From: Druceiella hillmani
Lineage: Eukaryota > Arthropoda > Insecta > Lepidoptera > Hepialidae
NCBI GenBank assembly: GCA_039881145.1
Contig: JAYKKI010000052.1
Coordinates: 12,837,001 to 12,901,000, forward strand
DNA: 64,000 bases
Reading direction: 5' to 3'
The notes under the pieces: generated by a model
The model's database searches: none
What the model was told of the DNA's origin: nothing
The model's input: only the letters and a program-made list of their open reading frames with translations
Program-made: the position numbers and the translations under genes
Shown: one piece after another, positions 1-12,199 of the stretch
Layout: each line of letters starts with the position of its first letter
How positions within the stretch are numbered: position 1 is the first letter of the stretch

Positions 1-950
1 ATGCTTAATGTAGCCTGTGATGACATTTTGAAGCAACGAAGGTTTCAGATTGACGCGTGTCAGACGTACGTAATGCAATTTTCGTCAAAGAATAATAGTG
101 GCCATATTTGGTAAAATAGTGGCCATATTTGATTGTTTCTGTAGTTAGCTTACGGCTAATGTCATATTTTCTGGGGTTCGTAGTCAAACAGAAAACTTAT
201 AATTTCGTAATGTCTGTAACCATCGATCTGTCACGTCCTCGTAGTTTTTAGATTTTGAGAATCATACGCACTAAATTTTTAAAGGAAATGATTCAGATGA
301 AGACCTCGATTAATATGAAGCAAAAATTCCATTTCTATATTTAATGTACCTTAATGAAAAGTGGAGAGCAAAAATATTTTTTCATCGTACGCCATTTAAC
401 GGTATATCGTTATAAAAGTTTTTGAAATGAAGTTTAGGTTCTATTTACAACTTTCCATTTATGAGCTCCGTTAGCAAAATATCAAAATTCAAAGTGATGT
501 GTTGCGTTCACCCCTGTTTAATGTTTAAACGATGGAGTTGTAACATCTGAAAAAATTCTATATACCAGAACTTACTTAGAACATCCAAACGAAATTATTT
601 TGGTTAGCCTTCATTAACAATTTTATGGGATGTGGATATACACTTTGCTCTTTTTTATATATTGCTGTATAAATACTTTTTTCTCCTTTTCAAAGATCTA
701 AAATTTTAAACAATTGAATTGACCCGGGTTTTAAATGCTTTTTAAATTCGGAAAACAATTTTTCTCGGTTTTATTATACAGAAAACAAAAAGTAATACCT
801 TTAAAATTTATATATTTTTATTTATCTTTTATTTCATCGAAAATAAATTAGTTTGAAAACCAAATCATTTCAAGTATTTCATTTTATGAAAATGCCATTA
901 ACCTTGTGCCACAAATCTAGATAAGTTGATAATCAATATATATTATAACC
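1..950. other. AT-rich DNA without recognised genes
   Basis: No coding region or known element is recognised. The only structure noticed is a short direct duplication of 'aatagtggccatatttg' at about 94-110 and 115-131. The longest open frame here, on the minus strand near the left edge, overlaps this duplication and has no recognisable protein features, so it is not called as a gene. Confidence 0.6.
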
Positions 951-2415
951 ATAGTGAAATCGATAGTATGTCTATCTATTCGTCTGCTGCAGCCTTTTTG
1001 CTTCTATATTATGAGTGAAAAACTATAATTTTAGAACCACTGATGACTAAATCCAGTTTTTTGACCGTATTTGCGAGCTATTACAGATATAAATTGATGT
1101 AATCTGATAAAGCACCTAACTTTTTCTTTAATCGTACTGAAATAGATAGTATGTCTATTTGTCTGCTACAGCGTTTTTGATTCTACATTATGAGTGGTAT
1201 AAATAACATTTTAGAATCACTGACAACTAAATTCAACTTTTTGACCACATTTGCGATCAATTACTGAAATAAATTGATGTAATCGGTTAACATGCCTACC
1301 TTTTTCTTTAATCAAACTGAAATCGATAGTAAGTCTGTTCATTTGTCTGCTGCAGCCTTTTTGCATCTACATTATAAGTGACACAACTGCCTTTTTAAAA
1401 CTACTCATTACTAAATACAGCTTTTTGACCACATTTGCGATCAATTACTGAAATAAATTGATGTAATCGGTTAACATGCCTACCTTTTTCTTTAATCAAA
1501 CTGAAATCGATAGTAAGTCTGTTCATTTGTCTGCTGCAACCTTTTCGCTTCTACATTATAAGTGACACAACTGTCTTTTTAAAACTACTCATTACTAAAT
1601 CCAGCTTTTTGACCACATTTGCGATCAATTACTGAAATAAATTGATGTAATCGGTTAACATGCCTACCTTTTTCTTTAATCAAACTGAAATCGATAGTAA
1701 GTCTGGTCATTTGTCTGCTACAACCTTTTTGCTTTTACATTATAAGTGACACAACTGTCTTTTTAAAACTACTCATTACTAAATCCAGCTTTTTGACCAC
1801 ATTTGCGATCAATTACTGAAATAAATTGATGTAATCGGTTAACATGCCTACCTGTTTCTTTAATCAAACTGAAATCGATAGTAAGTCTGTTCATTTGTCT
1901 GCTGCAACCTTTTTGCTTCTACATTATAAGTGACACAACTGTCTTTTTAAAACTACTCATTACTAAATCCAGCTTTTTGACCACATTTGCAATCAATTAC
2001 TGAAATAAATTGATGTAATCGGTTAACATGCCTACCTTTTTCTTTAATCAAACTGAAATCGATAGTAAGTCTGTTCATTTGTCTGCTGCAGCCTTTTTGC
2101 TTCTACATTATAAGTGACTCAACTATCTTTTTAAAATTACTCATTACTAAATCCAGCTTTTTGACCACATTTGCGAATATTTGTGAAATAAATTAATGTA
2201 AACGGATAACACACATAACTTTTTCTTTAATCATACTGAAATCGATAGTAAGTCTTCTATTCGTCTACTGCAGCTTTTTTGCTTATAAATTACGAGTGAC
2301 ATAACTATCATTTTAAAACCACTGATAACTAAATACAGCTTATTGACCACATTTGCGAGCTATTATTGAAGTAAGTTGATGTAATCTAATAATACGCCCA
2401 CATTTTTCTTTAAAA
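951..2415. repeat. 184-bp satellite array, about 8 units
   Basis: The anchor 'ttgacc' recurs at 1061, 1241, 1425, 1609, 1793, 1977, 2161 and 2343, giving spacings of 180, then 184 five times, then 182. Each unit carries 'gaaatcgatagta', a 'ctgctgca' segment and 'aataaattgatgtaatc'. The central units (about 1320-2160) are nearly identical, while the outermost units are visibly diverged. That is the usual pattern of an array homogenised in the middle by unequal exchange. The unit length is near nucleosome-repeat size, common for satellites. No coding potential is seen. Confidence 0.95.
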
Positions 2416-2859
2416 TATTTCCCAAACAGATTAGGAAATAATCCTAATAATACTACTTTACGTTTTAGATATAAAAAATCATTCCTTCGAAAGATTTTAT
2501 CCAGGAAACGGAAGTCTATATTGCGCTTCATTAGCCATATTTAATTTGTTAGTAAGAATAAAAGTAAACGGTTTTTCTATCTAATCATAAATTTCAGTAA
2601 TCCAGAAAGTATGTAAAACCTATGTTTTTCTTCAAATTTCTTCCAACACTTGTAATAATTCTGGGTGGTTATAATTGTAGTTATACGCACTTTGTTTAAA
2701 ATAAGTTGTGTAATGCGGGAAACATAACAGAAATAAGACGTATTACGTTTTATGTGTGTTGCCCAAAACAAATATACTTCGAAAGATAATATCAGAAGAA
2801 TCATGCATTAATCATTAAAAAAAATTAAAGTTAAAAAATCACGAATTAAAGAACTCGAA

Positions 2860-3060
2860 ACTCATAACGTTCAAGTTGCACGAGTTTTGCATAGCGCTGA
2901 GAATGATTGAGAAAGTTCATCACAAGAGGCGGAAACAAATAAAGTGGTAAGGAGACGCCTGATCATCGACATTCTGTCGAAACACTCGGGACGTGTCGCT
3001 CTCGCCAATTCACTCCTATATATACTATTCATATTGAGGCACACTGTACGAAATTTCAAT
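2860..3060 (-). promoter_or_regulatory. CpG-richer island with TATA-like box (tentative promoter)
   Basis: This 200-bp stretch is clearly richer in G+C and CpG than its AT-rich surroundings. On the minus strand a TATA-like 'tatatatagg' lies at 3015-3024, followed by a CpG-containing segment (gcgagagcgacacg). A 62-codon minus-strand open frame covers the island but matches nothing I recognise. It could be a promoter or leader relic, or part of an old mobile element. Nothing coding was recognised downstream on the minus strand, so functional status is unknown. Confidence 0.25.
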
Positions 3061-4229
3061 TCAAAAACAATAAGCTTGACGTATTATTGTCTACTCGTAT
3101 TTGTAGTTAAAATTAAGGAATGAGAAAAAAGTAATTACTCATGATTTGACACATTGAAACCCATTTGGTTTGAGTCATTTTTAAACTTACCTGATTCATG
3201 TAATTCAAATTCTACTTTTGAGTTTTGCTTCCAAGTTTTTTTTATTGCCTTAATTGGTCAATTTACTATTAAAATCCAAAGCTTAAGATCTCTCCAAACT
3301 AATTTTTATGGTTTGAAAAATCAGCAATTTATTTCTCAGGGCAATAATAGGAAATAAAAAGAATACAGCATTGAGATATAGATCGTGTTTTAGAATGGCA
3401 CTGACACTATTTTATATTACTGGTTTATACAATTTTCATGCGCTAAGTTAAAGAAAATATTTTGCCTATTTTGTTTACCAGAGCGTTTTTCCTTAATTTA
3501 AAGAAAAGTTTGAATATCCCAGTATTATCCTTTGAATGTAAAGAATTTAATAGATTTACTTAACTTGTTCTCTATTTGATTAATAGCTTAGCTACTAAAT
3601 TAATTTTATACATTTTTAAATAGAGTGATTCATTAACAGCCAAATAATATGGTTTCGTTTGTATAGTCAAAAATCTGAAATATTTAAATCTCTTTTAAAT
3701 CTAAGAGATAAATTAGTTGAAATATAAAATAAATATGTTATAAATGTATTGTAATAGGACAAATGTAATGAATACAGTCATAGACTAAATTTAATTAACG
3801 AAGAAACTTTTAGCTCGTCATTTATAATAATTAAAATATCAAAAAAACTAGAGTAATTAAATACTATTATATTTGCTGTTCATAGTGAAATATCAATGAA
3901 ATATAGGTTAAAGGTCTATTATGGATCTGGCATAGTTTAACTCAACGGAAATGATACCCATAGATGGAGTGGAAATATTCGCGTCAATGACTAACCACAT
4001 TCGCAAAACGTAAGCTCGAATCGTTAACTGCTTATTTTGTATTTTCCCAGTAAAGTCACTTAAAGAGTTGGTTACATGAAACAATGAAATATTTAAATTT
4101 AATTCTACAGGTGTCTATAAAAATGTACCTTAGCATAGCATAATATGACAAACTGGTTTGTAATATTATGGATTATTCGGATATTGTGGATTATAAGGAT
4201 TAAGAAAAACATTATGGACTATAAGAATT
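3061..4229. other. AT-rich DNA, nothing recognised
   Basis: About 1.2 kb of very AT-rich sequence without tandem structure, palindrome or coding signature that I could see. One plus-strand open frame of 67 codons at 3154-3357 has low-complexity, AT-driven composition and no family resemblance. Confidence 0.5.
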
Positions 4230-4560
4230 TTGTAGCTAGCTTTTGCTCCCGGTTTTGCCCCGGATGTTAAAGAAACGTAAAACCCCTTTCTTTAGGAAAT
4301 ATGCATAGATTTCATTCAAATCAGTTACATAATTTTGAGGTAAGTATTGTTTTGAACATTTACCAGATCTCGTTGTTAACATTGGTTGTGATGCAGTGCG
4401 GGATGTTATCGAAATGTAAAATCCCTTTTTTAAGAAGCATGCATAGATTTCAATGAAATCAGTTACATAGTTATGAGATATATTTAGTTTTTAACATAAT
4501 TTACTAGATCTCCCTTTTAACATTTGCCTTGATGCAGTGCGGTGCAAGATTCAAGCGATG
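4230..4560 (+). repeat. Two-copy 139-bp tandem repeat resembling a retroelement 3' tail
   Basis: The segment starting 'gatgtta..gaaa.gtaaaa.ccc' occurs at 4263 and 4402, and 'gatgcagtgcgg' recurs at its end. Each unit includes 'gcatagatttca..aaatcagttacata', which resembles the 3'-end sequence shared by many lepidopteran non-LTR elements ('aaatccgttcagtagttt'-like). The family assignment is from memory. The duplication itself is read directly. Confidence 0.6.
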
Positions 4561-4609
4561 GTAGTCTGTACTAAAATATCGGTCAATTAACCCGTGAATT
4601 TGGCATATT

Positions 4610-4775
4610 ATTATTTTTTTTAGGTTTTATGTTTCCTACTCTGCTCCTATAAATGATAGCTTAATTATATACATATAGCCTATCTTTTAATCTCGGATCT
4701 GTAATATTAATTTGCAAAATTTTATTGAAATCCGATATGCCATTTAAGCATGAACTAAAAAAAATTGGTGTGCTT
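4610..4775 (+). mobile_element. Degenerate non-LTR/SINE 3' tail
   Basis: The string 'tgctcctataaatgatagct', followed by 'atagcctatc' and then 'ttttattgaaatccgatatg', has the order of motifs seen in a widespread lepidopteran retroelement tail (tgctcctat..., atatagcctat..., aaatcggaccagtagttcc). A related fragment, 'taattatatacagtctatc', occurs again near 5210. Both are partial, with no coding part. Confidence 0.45.
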
Positions 4776-4949
4776 AAGATTACAATGTAGAAGTGAAAAC
4801 TTTGGCAAACTATGTAACTGTACTGTGTATCTGAGAAATTTTTAATACAGAGATTAATAACACAAATAACACACTCGTAATATAAACATTATACCCAATA
4901 AAATATTATTCAAAATTAGAAAGTAATTCTTGAGCGGATGCACTCCATG

Positions 4950-5150
4950 TTAGAGAGCGAACACGCTCGGCCGATGCCAACGGGAACCGAGTTTACCCGA
5001 ATAATGCAGGGCACATTTTATTGATCACTTTTCATCATTTTTCAATTTGGAACTCGCTTGGCCGATGCCGATGTTACCCAATTCAGCATCACCCGAGCGG
5101 GATCCATCAACGATCCATGCGTGACGGCTCACTTTCGTTTGCTGCTCACA
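4950..5150. other. GC-richer island with a duplicated motif
   Basis: A CpG-containing stretch stands out from AT-rich flanks. A 19-bp motif occurs twice, at 4960-4978 (aacacgctcggccgatgcc) and 5051-5069 (aactcgcttggccgatgcc), each followed by a 'ttaccc' and a 'gagc/gcagg' segment. It could be a decayed tandem repeat or a regulatory remnant. No TATA or tRNA-like box is convincing. Confidence 0.4.
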
Positions 5151-5334
5151 AATACAAATCAACAAACAAATAATCAGACAACTTTTCATTTTTATTATAT
5201 TAGGGATAATTATATACAGTCTATCTTTTAATTTAGGTGTATGTCATCTATAACTAAATTATATTTATATATAAAGCAGCTTCTAGTAGGAAAACTGTAA
5301 CGATGAACCTTCATGTCAAAGTTTTTTGAGATAT

Positions 5335-7045
5335 TCACGATATACAGATGTCCCAAAAAATATTGTCAATCGAAAGCACAGAGGTAGAAAATATCAAAGC
5401 CTATCTGAAACAACTCATGTATGCTCAGCGATTTATGGTAGTTTTTGAATTTTTATTTTCTTGTGTTTTTGTAGTCATGCTTATAAATTAAAGTCAAAAT
5501 ATTTCTTCATGTCATGAATAATTTTGTTGAAACTTGATTTTTTTATCAATTATTTGACTAGCTGTCTTATTTCGGATAAACATTTTCATTACCATGATGT
5601 AAAGAAAGTTAACAAAAAAGACGAGATATTCCAAACAGCATATATTCAAATTAATTTTTGACGTCATTTAAAAAAAGCTTTGCCAAACTTTTTCCCAGAA
5701 TCTACTTTAAAAACCAGCTTTTTGACTAAGAATTTGACGTGGCTACCTTTACAGAAGACAATGGAAATGAAAGTGTAGTAAATGAAAAATTATAATTATT
5801 GTGGGTAATTAACAACATGATTAAAACTAAATAAATATTTAATTTATGATATATTCCGCCCCGGAATATTGAGTAATCACAGAATTCGGGACTCAGATTC
5901 GGCGTTCTATTGCCTTAAACTTGTTAATGGGTCTCCTTTTTTGTGAACATTTAAGATTCACAATTAAATATAACTACGTGATGTAGTATTATTTCTACTT
6001 TCTATAATTCCTTTACCACTAGAAATAATACTACATCACGTAGTTTCATTTAATTGTGAATAATGAATTTCTACAAAATTAACGCCAAATAAATTCAACA
6101 TTTAAGATCATGCGATGGTCAATTAACCGTTCGGTCTGAGACCCGGTTCAACGTTTTGCATATGCCCTATGCAATCTTGCTACATCCGAATCGTTCCATT
6201 ATTAGTAACCATAATAGAAATACATTTCTGCATAATCTCGTGACAAAAAAACGAAACAATAATCCGTCAATCTTACAAAGACTCTCAATTTATTTAAATA
6301 CGATAATTATACATTTCCAGATTCTTATACACTTCCAAATTCCAGGGAAAACCTGACAAATTCTTAAAGAAAATAAACCCTAAAACAGATGCAGCGTAAC
6401 CGTAGGTACAAAAGTAGGTAGCCGAGTGAATAATTATTTCGTTATTTTAGTCAGCACAAATAGTAATAATCTAGGAAGGAGTTATAATTACTTCATTATG
6501 TTACTCTTTATTATGAGTAGAGCTCAAACTTGATTACATTGTTCTCTAATTTTTACTACTTTCATTACTCACAAAAAATATTTTTTCACTTACTACACTA
6601 TGGGTCTGCTTTTAGGGTTACTCTGTAAAGGTAGCAATGTCAAATTTCTCAGTCAAAGAGCTAATGAAATTAGAATAAAGTTTTGGAGTATATTCTAAAA
6701 AATTAAGTGGATTCTTTTAAATTACATTAAAAATGTAATTCAAAATACGTTGTTTAAAACATCTTGCGTTTCTGTTAATTTTTTGACGCAATGTTCTGAA
6801 TAGGTCAATTCGTCAGAAAATCAAGAAAGAGGAAAAAAATCAAGTTTCTATCATAATTATTCATGATACAAAGAAACATTTTGTCTTCAATCTATAAGTT
6901 TGACTAAAAATACAAACAGATTTTAAATCTAAAAACTATCAAAAATTGCCGAATATACATAGGGATGTTTGATTTAGGCCCTGTGTATTTTCTATCTCTG
7001 TGTCTCCGCTTGAGACCATTTTTGGGGCGTCTATATATGTCTCTT
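5335..7045. repeat. Long diverged inverted repeat, arms about 500 bp
   Basis: The segment 5335-5840 aligns with the reverse complement of 6550-7045. Shared landmarks in order are 'cccaaaaa', 'cacagag.tagaaaata', 'atcatgaataatt', 'gaaacttgatttttt', 'ttgactaagaatttgac' and 'gctacctttacag'. The arms have clearly diverged, so this is old. The spacer (5841-6549) holds a small MITE palindrome. It may be a large foldback element or two copies of one repeat inserted head to head. No transposase frame is visible between the arms. Confidence 0.75.
5956..6096. mobile_element. Short palindromic MITE, family 'MITE-A'
   Basis: 'attcacaattaaatataac' with 'tacgtgatgtagtattattt' at 5956-6003 is mirrored at 6020-6061 by its reverse complement, with a loop of only about 16 bp. 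It ends with 'aaattaacgccaaataaatt'. Fragments of the same family recur at 10.6-11.2, 16.5, 27.65, 40.87, 43.56, 52.85 and 61.43 kb in this window. It appears to be an internally deleted copy, since the full-length copy at 16536-16862 is about 330 bp. Confidence 0.85.
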
Positions 7046-7183
7046 CTATTTAATTATTATAAATATTATTATATGAAGTATTTATTGTACTAGGAAATTC
7101 ATATTAGTGACGATTTACGATAAATGTTTTCACTCCTGGTCAAGCGTAACACGTCATTACAGATATACTATTAACATCATGGA

Positions 7184-7335
7184 TGTTAATACCTATATGT
7201 AGATGGCATGAACCCATAATGCTGTCTTCTATCAAAAGTAGCTTAATGTGCCTAAAGAAGTTAATACCCACAAGTGGATGACGTGAACTAATAATGTTTT
7301 TTTCTACCAAAAGTAGCCTAACGCGCCTAAAGAAT
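7184..7335. repeat. Two-copy 76-bp tandem duplication
   Basis: 'gttaatacc' begins at 7184 and again at 7260, and both units contain 'aaaagtagc.taa.g.gcctaaagaa'. The copies differ at several sites, so the duplication is not recent. Confidence 0.8.
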
Positions 7336-7499
7336 TTATGAATTCCAACAATTCTCTAAATATTGAAAAACTTCAGAATCTTGACGAAGAGTTTTTTTAC
7401 AAATGAGGCAAAGAACATTTCTGTCACTTGTTTTGATAAATTTGCTGTAAATATATCAAAATAAATTTACATCATGTGTACTAATTTTGAAGCCTTTTT

Positions 7500-7517
7500 T
7501 GAACCTAGCTAGGTTCA
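7500..7517. other. Perfect 18-bp palindrome
   Basis: 'tgaacctagctaggttca' equals its own reverse complement. It holds two aggttca-type half-sites pointing away from each other. A further 'aaaggtca' lies about 50 bp to the right. Such half-sites resemble nuclear-receptor binding sequences, but in AT-rich noncoding DNA this may be chance. Confidence 0.9.
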
Positions 7518-8560
7518 AAATGCTACAATGTCCACGCGCACGCTTGTTACAAATTCACGTGTGTGAAAGGTCACTTGGGTTTTTGGTGTTCAAAACCAGG
7601 GTGGGTTTGAATACTGCGAAAATACACTTATTCTAGTATGGCTAAATATTTACCAATCATTGTATAAGGGGCAAAAGCAAAGTTTTTTTAAAAATAACCA
7701 AAAGTTTTGATAATTTTTTGATATAGAGAATCAGAAAATAATGATTAAAATAAAAAAAAATATTTTTTATTGTTCGGTGTTATTTAAAACAACAAAAAAT
7801 TATTGCACCTGTTCGATATCTTGAAATAAATTTCAGCCATTTTACTTAGTAATAAATTTTATATAAATCATCGATTATGTATTAAATTTTTTATTATATA
7901 TACTTTTATCAATAACAATTTTAAATTGGTATTAATTAAATAATATAATTTAAGAGTATTCAGTGTGTCAATTGTTTTAAAGAATATATTGCATCTTTTT
8001 CTATTCTTTTAAAACCGTTTTAATAATGAAATTATAATAAAATTTATAAAATAATAATAACATTCTTACAACCTACGTGTATCCATAGTTATATAGTTAG
8101 TCCAAAAGTGTTTTTAAATATTTGTTATCTCTAATAACTTTGCAACAAAAAAATGAAGCACTAAGAAATTTGAAATGAGTATGATTAGCACGGCAGATTA
8201 ATGTATAGATCATTAGTCGCAGCTTTTCTCACGTGCTATATTAAATCCACTCAAAGTTTGTTTCTCAATCATGTCTAAATTGCTGAACAATATTTTTTAA
8301 AAAATATTAGAAACGTGTAAACTTACCGACTTTTCTATACATTCAACATCATCAAACCAGCATTTCAAAATGTTTGAATATTAATATTCGATGTGGATTT
8401 TATCCTTAATAGATGAAATTTACATTGAGTATATGTTGTATTCTTTTTAATTTTAGTATTTTATTCACTTGTAATTGAATTGTGTCTCTGTGTATTGAGT
8501 AAAGTGTTTAATAAGAGCTCGATACAAAAAGGGGGATGTTATAAATTTTATTGGTATTTG
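7518..8560. other. AT-rich DNA, nothing recognised
   Basis: About 1 kb without tandem repeats, coding signature or long palindrome, apart from the 'aggtca' half-site near 7567 mentioned for the adjacent palindrome. Confidence 0.5.
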
Positions 8561-8790
8561 GAATTATGTAGTAGCTTAATATACTACCAACACGTAGTTC
8601 GTTGTAGTCTAATATCTTAGCAACACGTAGTTGTGGCTTAATACCTTAGCTATAGGTAGTTCGTTGTGGTTTAATATTTTAGCAACAAATAGTTCGGTTT
8701 TGATGTCATTTTCTTTGTTTGATGAAGAATTATGTTAAATCAAAATCGATTCACCCTTTTCCAAGGTATATAACTTTCTTTAATATTTTT
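8560..8790. repeat. Dispersed repeat with about 33-bp internal minisatellite
   Basis: Units of the form 'c/gtagtt.gt.gt.taatat.ttagcaa' begin near 8592, 8626, 8655 and 8690, about 33 bp apart. They are followed by 'agttcggttttgat' and 'gttaaatcaaaat.gattcaccc'. The second half of this block recurs at 9645-9800, so the minisatellite is part of a dispersed element present twice in the window. Confidence 0.75.
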
Positions 8791-9644
8791 GATGAGAAAT
8801 CAAACACGATAATTATCAAGTTCATTATTTTAATCAACATCCAGACTATTTTCTAGTCCAAAAAATAATATAATTCCAGCAGGATGAAACTCTGTGTTTT
8901 TTATTTAGAAGTTAAAATTGACTACTGTAAATTATCAATTGACGCCATAATGTATTTATTAAATAGATGATGCTATATTGTTTTAGCGTGGATGGAGACA
9001 AAACTTACTGTCTTAACATTGTCCGGATGAAACCATGTACGTTGTCGCACAATCAAATTAATATAAATTAATTTTTATAAATAGACTATCTTTTGCATAC
9101 CATTTTGCTCGCGTGGATAACGGAAATTGTTTGGTTTTTTACCAGTTTTTTGGATTTTTTCTGTTTTGGGGAGTCGACTTTTACAATTGCAACCCCTTTT
9201 GAGTTATTCTACTACATTAAACCGAATGAAATCTGTATAATTTCGAAACGCAGAATATCACACGTTCACCAGAGAAGGAATGTTTTAAATTGATTTGGTG
9301 ATTTTTAGGATTACTTCGAACCAACACACACACAAACTTTAACGTCTTTATTATATTAGTATATATTTACATAAAAATTGTTTAAATATTTACATCAAAC
9401 GATGTTACTTAACATGAAAAAAATCACTTTGATATTAAAAGAAATTTGACGAACACTGATTTCTCGTTTACTTTATATCTCTCATTTCTTTTTCTGAATC
9501 CATCTTTATCGACCGGCATTGATGAATGAAATACTACATTTAATATGAATATTTTATTTCAAAACACAGATGAATGTATATTTTTATACAAAAAAAATTA
9601 AGTATATCATTTGCCTTTTTTAACAACTATTTCTTTGTGATTTA

Positions 9645-9800
9645 ACATCTTAGCAATATGTGTTTGTGGCTTAATATCTTAGCAATAGGTAGTTCGGTTT
9701 TGATATCTTTTTCTTTATTAGAAATTGTCAGCTATAAACAAGATTCTTAATTATGTTAAATTAAAATTGATTCACCCGTATCTGAGGTACTTATTTTGAA
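9645..9800. repeat. Second copy of the 8.6-kb dispersed repeat
   Basis: It shares 'ggcttaatatcttagcaata', 'ggtagttcggttttgat' and 'gttaaatt.aaat.gattcaccc' with 8620-8760 in the same orientation. It has fewer minisatellite units and a longer segment between the motifs. It is noncoding. Confidence 0.75.
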
Positions 9801-9979
9801 CAAAGAATCCTCTTTGAGTAATAGAAATATTTTGATATCACGTACGATATGCTAACAATTCCATACTCGTGTTAGATGAACTCAGAATTTTTCCCGAAAT
9901 GAAGTATCTGCAAATGGTATATTTATTTTAAGTCTGCTGTTGGGAATAAAAATACGGAGGGGAATTGTATTTCAGTTTG

Positions 9980-10080
9980 TATGACCTGCTTCTACCTGAT
10001 ATGCGGTGACTGGGGCGAGTCGCTTCCGCAAACCACGTTGCTAGCTCGCTCGTCTGAGTGAGCTCGCGGGAATACTTTTC
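9980..10080. other. Small CpG-richer island
   Basis: A roughly 100-bp GC-richer patch contains 'ggggcgagtcgcttccgc' and an imperfect inverted repeat around 'agctcgctcgtctgagtgag'. A 77-codon minus-strand frame runs across it without recognisable features. It could be a remnant of an element end or a regulatory patch. Confidence 0.3.
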
Positions 10081-10539
10081 GTTATCAAGTTTATTTGAAA
10101 AGTTCACTTCTATTTGCGAAATGTAGAAATATATTGAATTGATTAAATTATTTTGATACATTTGGAATAATTTTCCAATATATATAATTCATACGTAAAA
10201 CCTAAAGATGACGATGGAATCATTAAATAAAATAATACATTGAATTACAAGTTTCGAATCAGAAATATTTATATTCGACCAAAGAAAAACAGAGCAATAT
10301 CCATGATAACTGTACAGATATATATTACAAAATAGTGTATTTATATGAAACAATAAAATTTTTAATTTATTTTACCTAAAATTAAACCGAACTGGCATGT
10401 AATATGCATAAATTATGAGTTTGTTTTTTTGGTATAAATTCCGTTATGTCAATATATCGTTATGTTAATATTATAATAATTAGATAAATAATGATAATAA
10501 AAAATATATCGTAATATTTTGTACGTATCTTAATATGAT

Positions 10540-11090
10540 AGATTTATACAAATCATTATTTTCATATTTAAAAATTAAGTTTTTAAATATTGAATATATT
10601 TGGCGTTAACTTTATAGAAATTAATTATTCACAATTAAATGAAACTCATTATTCATTATTCTTAATATGATAGAAATTTATTATTATTAATATGATAGAT
10701 TTATACAAATCATTATTTTCATATATAAAAATTAAGTTTTTAAATATTGAATATATTTGGCGTTAACTTTATAGAAATTCATTATTCACAATTAAATGAA
10801 ACTCATTATTCATTATTCTTAATATGATAGATTTATACAAATCATTATTTTCATATATAAAAATTAAGTTTTTAAATATTGAATATATTTGGCGTTAACT
10901 TTATAGAAATTCATTATTCACAATTAAATGAAACTCATTATTCATTATTCTTAATATGATACAAATTCATTATTCTTAATATGATAGATTTATACAAATC
11001 ATTATTTTCATATATAAAAATTAAGTTTTTAAATATTGAATATATTTGGCGTTAACTTTATAGAAATTCATTATTCACAATTAAATGAAA
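10540..11090. repeat. Tandem array of a MITE-A end plus flank, units 132 and 157 bp
   Basis: 'tggcgttaac' starts at 10601, 10758, 10890 and 11046 (spacings 157, 132, 156). Each unit combines a flank ('gatttatacaaatcattatt', 'aaaattaagtttttaaatat') with the MITE-A terminus (tttggcgttaa...attcacaattaaatgaaac). The 25-bp length difference comes from an extra 'aattcattattcttaatatg' segment. The last unit runs into a fuller MITE-A end at 11046-11185, so the array probably grew from a single insertion's end. Confidence 0.9.
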
Positions 11091-11185
11091 CTACGTGATG
11101 TAGTATTTTTTCTAATTTATTTAAATTCTTTACTACGACGTAGGTTTTGTTGTATTACAACATTCAGGGCGACAAATCTCCCAAG
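11046..11185 (+). mobile_element. Half MITE-A at the right edge of the array
   Basis: From 'tggcgttaac' through 'aaactacgtgatgtagtatt' to 'tacgacgtaggttttgttg' and 'tattacaacattcaggg', this matches the left half of the full MITE-A at 16536-16862. The mirrored right half is missing. Confidence 0.8.
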
Positions 11186-11229
11186 TTCATTTTCAACAAC
11201 TTCTAATTGTATCGATTTGAAACTTTGGA

Positions 11230-11490
11230 ACTTATTCAATTCTATGATAATATGATACCATCGAGCTGGTATGATGATGAAGGAGAGAGATGGTCATTGG
11301 AACTTTTGAACGGCTAACAGTAAACCCATCGATTTTGATTTCTTGCAATAGTACTTTGGTTACATTTTATAACCGAGAGGGTATATTGATGGAGGAGGAG
11401 TGTAGTTATGGGAAGCTTTCAATGGTTAACAGTAAATCTAGAGTTAGCGCTCGTTTGCTTCGTGTCAACGGATGCTGGAGTTAGGAAGCA
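11230..11490 (+). repeat. Lepidopteran-type dispersed repeat with internal duplication
   Basis: 'ataccatcgagctggtatga' followed by 'gaaggagagagatggtcatt' and 'ggaac' resembles a very common repeat of moth and butterfly genomes; this is recollection, not a search. A second, diverged unit starts near 11380 (gggtatattgatggaggagg, then 'ggttaacagtaaatctag' matching 'ggctaacagtaaaccc'). A 64-codon open frame across it has no recognised domain. Confidence 0.55.
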
Positions 11491-11917
11491 TGTTTTTGTT
11501 TTTTTTTAAATTTTAAATGTTACTTGTTACATCATCATTAACATGTAGTTTACGTGTATTTTATTCGTTTTTAACTAAAAATAATTTTTTTGACCCCAAA
11601 AATTTTCAAAGAGATTTTTTATGAAAATTTACCTATATGCTAAATACTTTTTTTCTCTCTGTACTATGTTTTTCGTTTCTTTGGATTAAAAGACAACCAA
11701 ATTACTAAACTGTGTTTGATTATATTAGAATTCCGTACCACAAAAAGAACTAGAAAAAAATGGAATATTAAGAAGAAGCTCATGATAGGCAGATAAGTTG
11801 ATAGGCAACCTGCCTCCCTGTCTATCAGCTTATCACAAATATTTTCATGAAAAACTGTTTGACGTGGGAATTCACAAATTTGGCTTCGTTGTAAAACATA
11901 ATAATCTACACATACAA

Positions 11918-12123
<206 letters not shown>

Positions 12124-12199
12124 GTAACCCAAACAGAGAATTGAATTATGAAACACTGGAACTTATATAGCAACATATTTATTTAGAGAAACAAATTGG

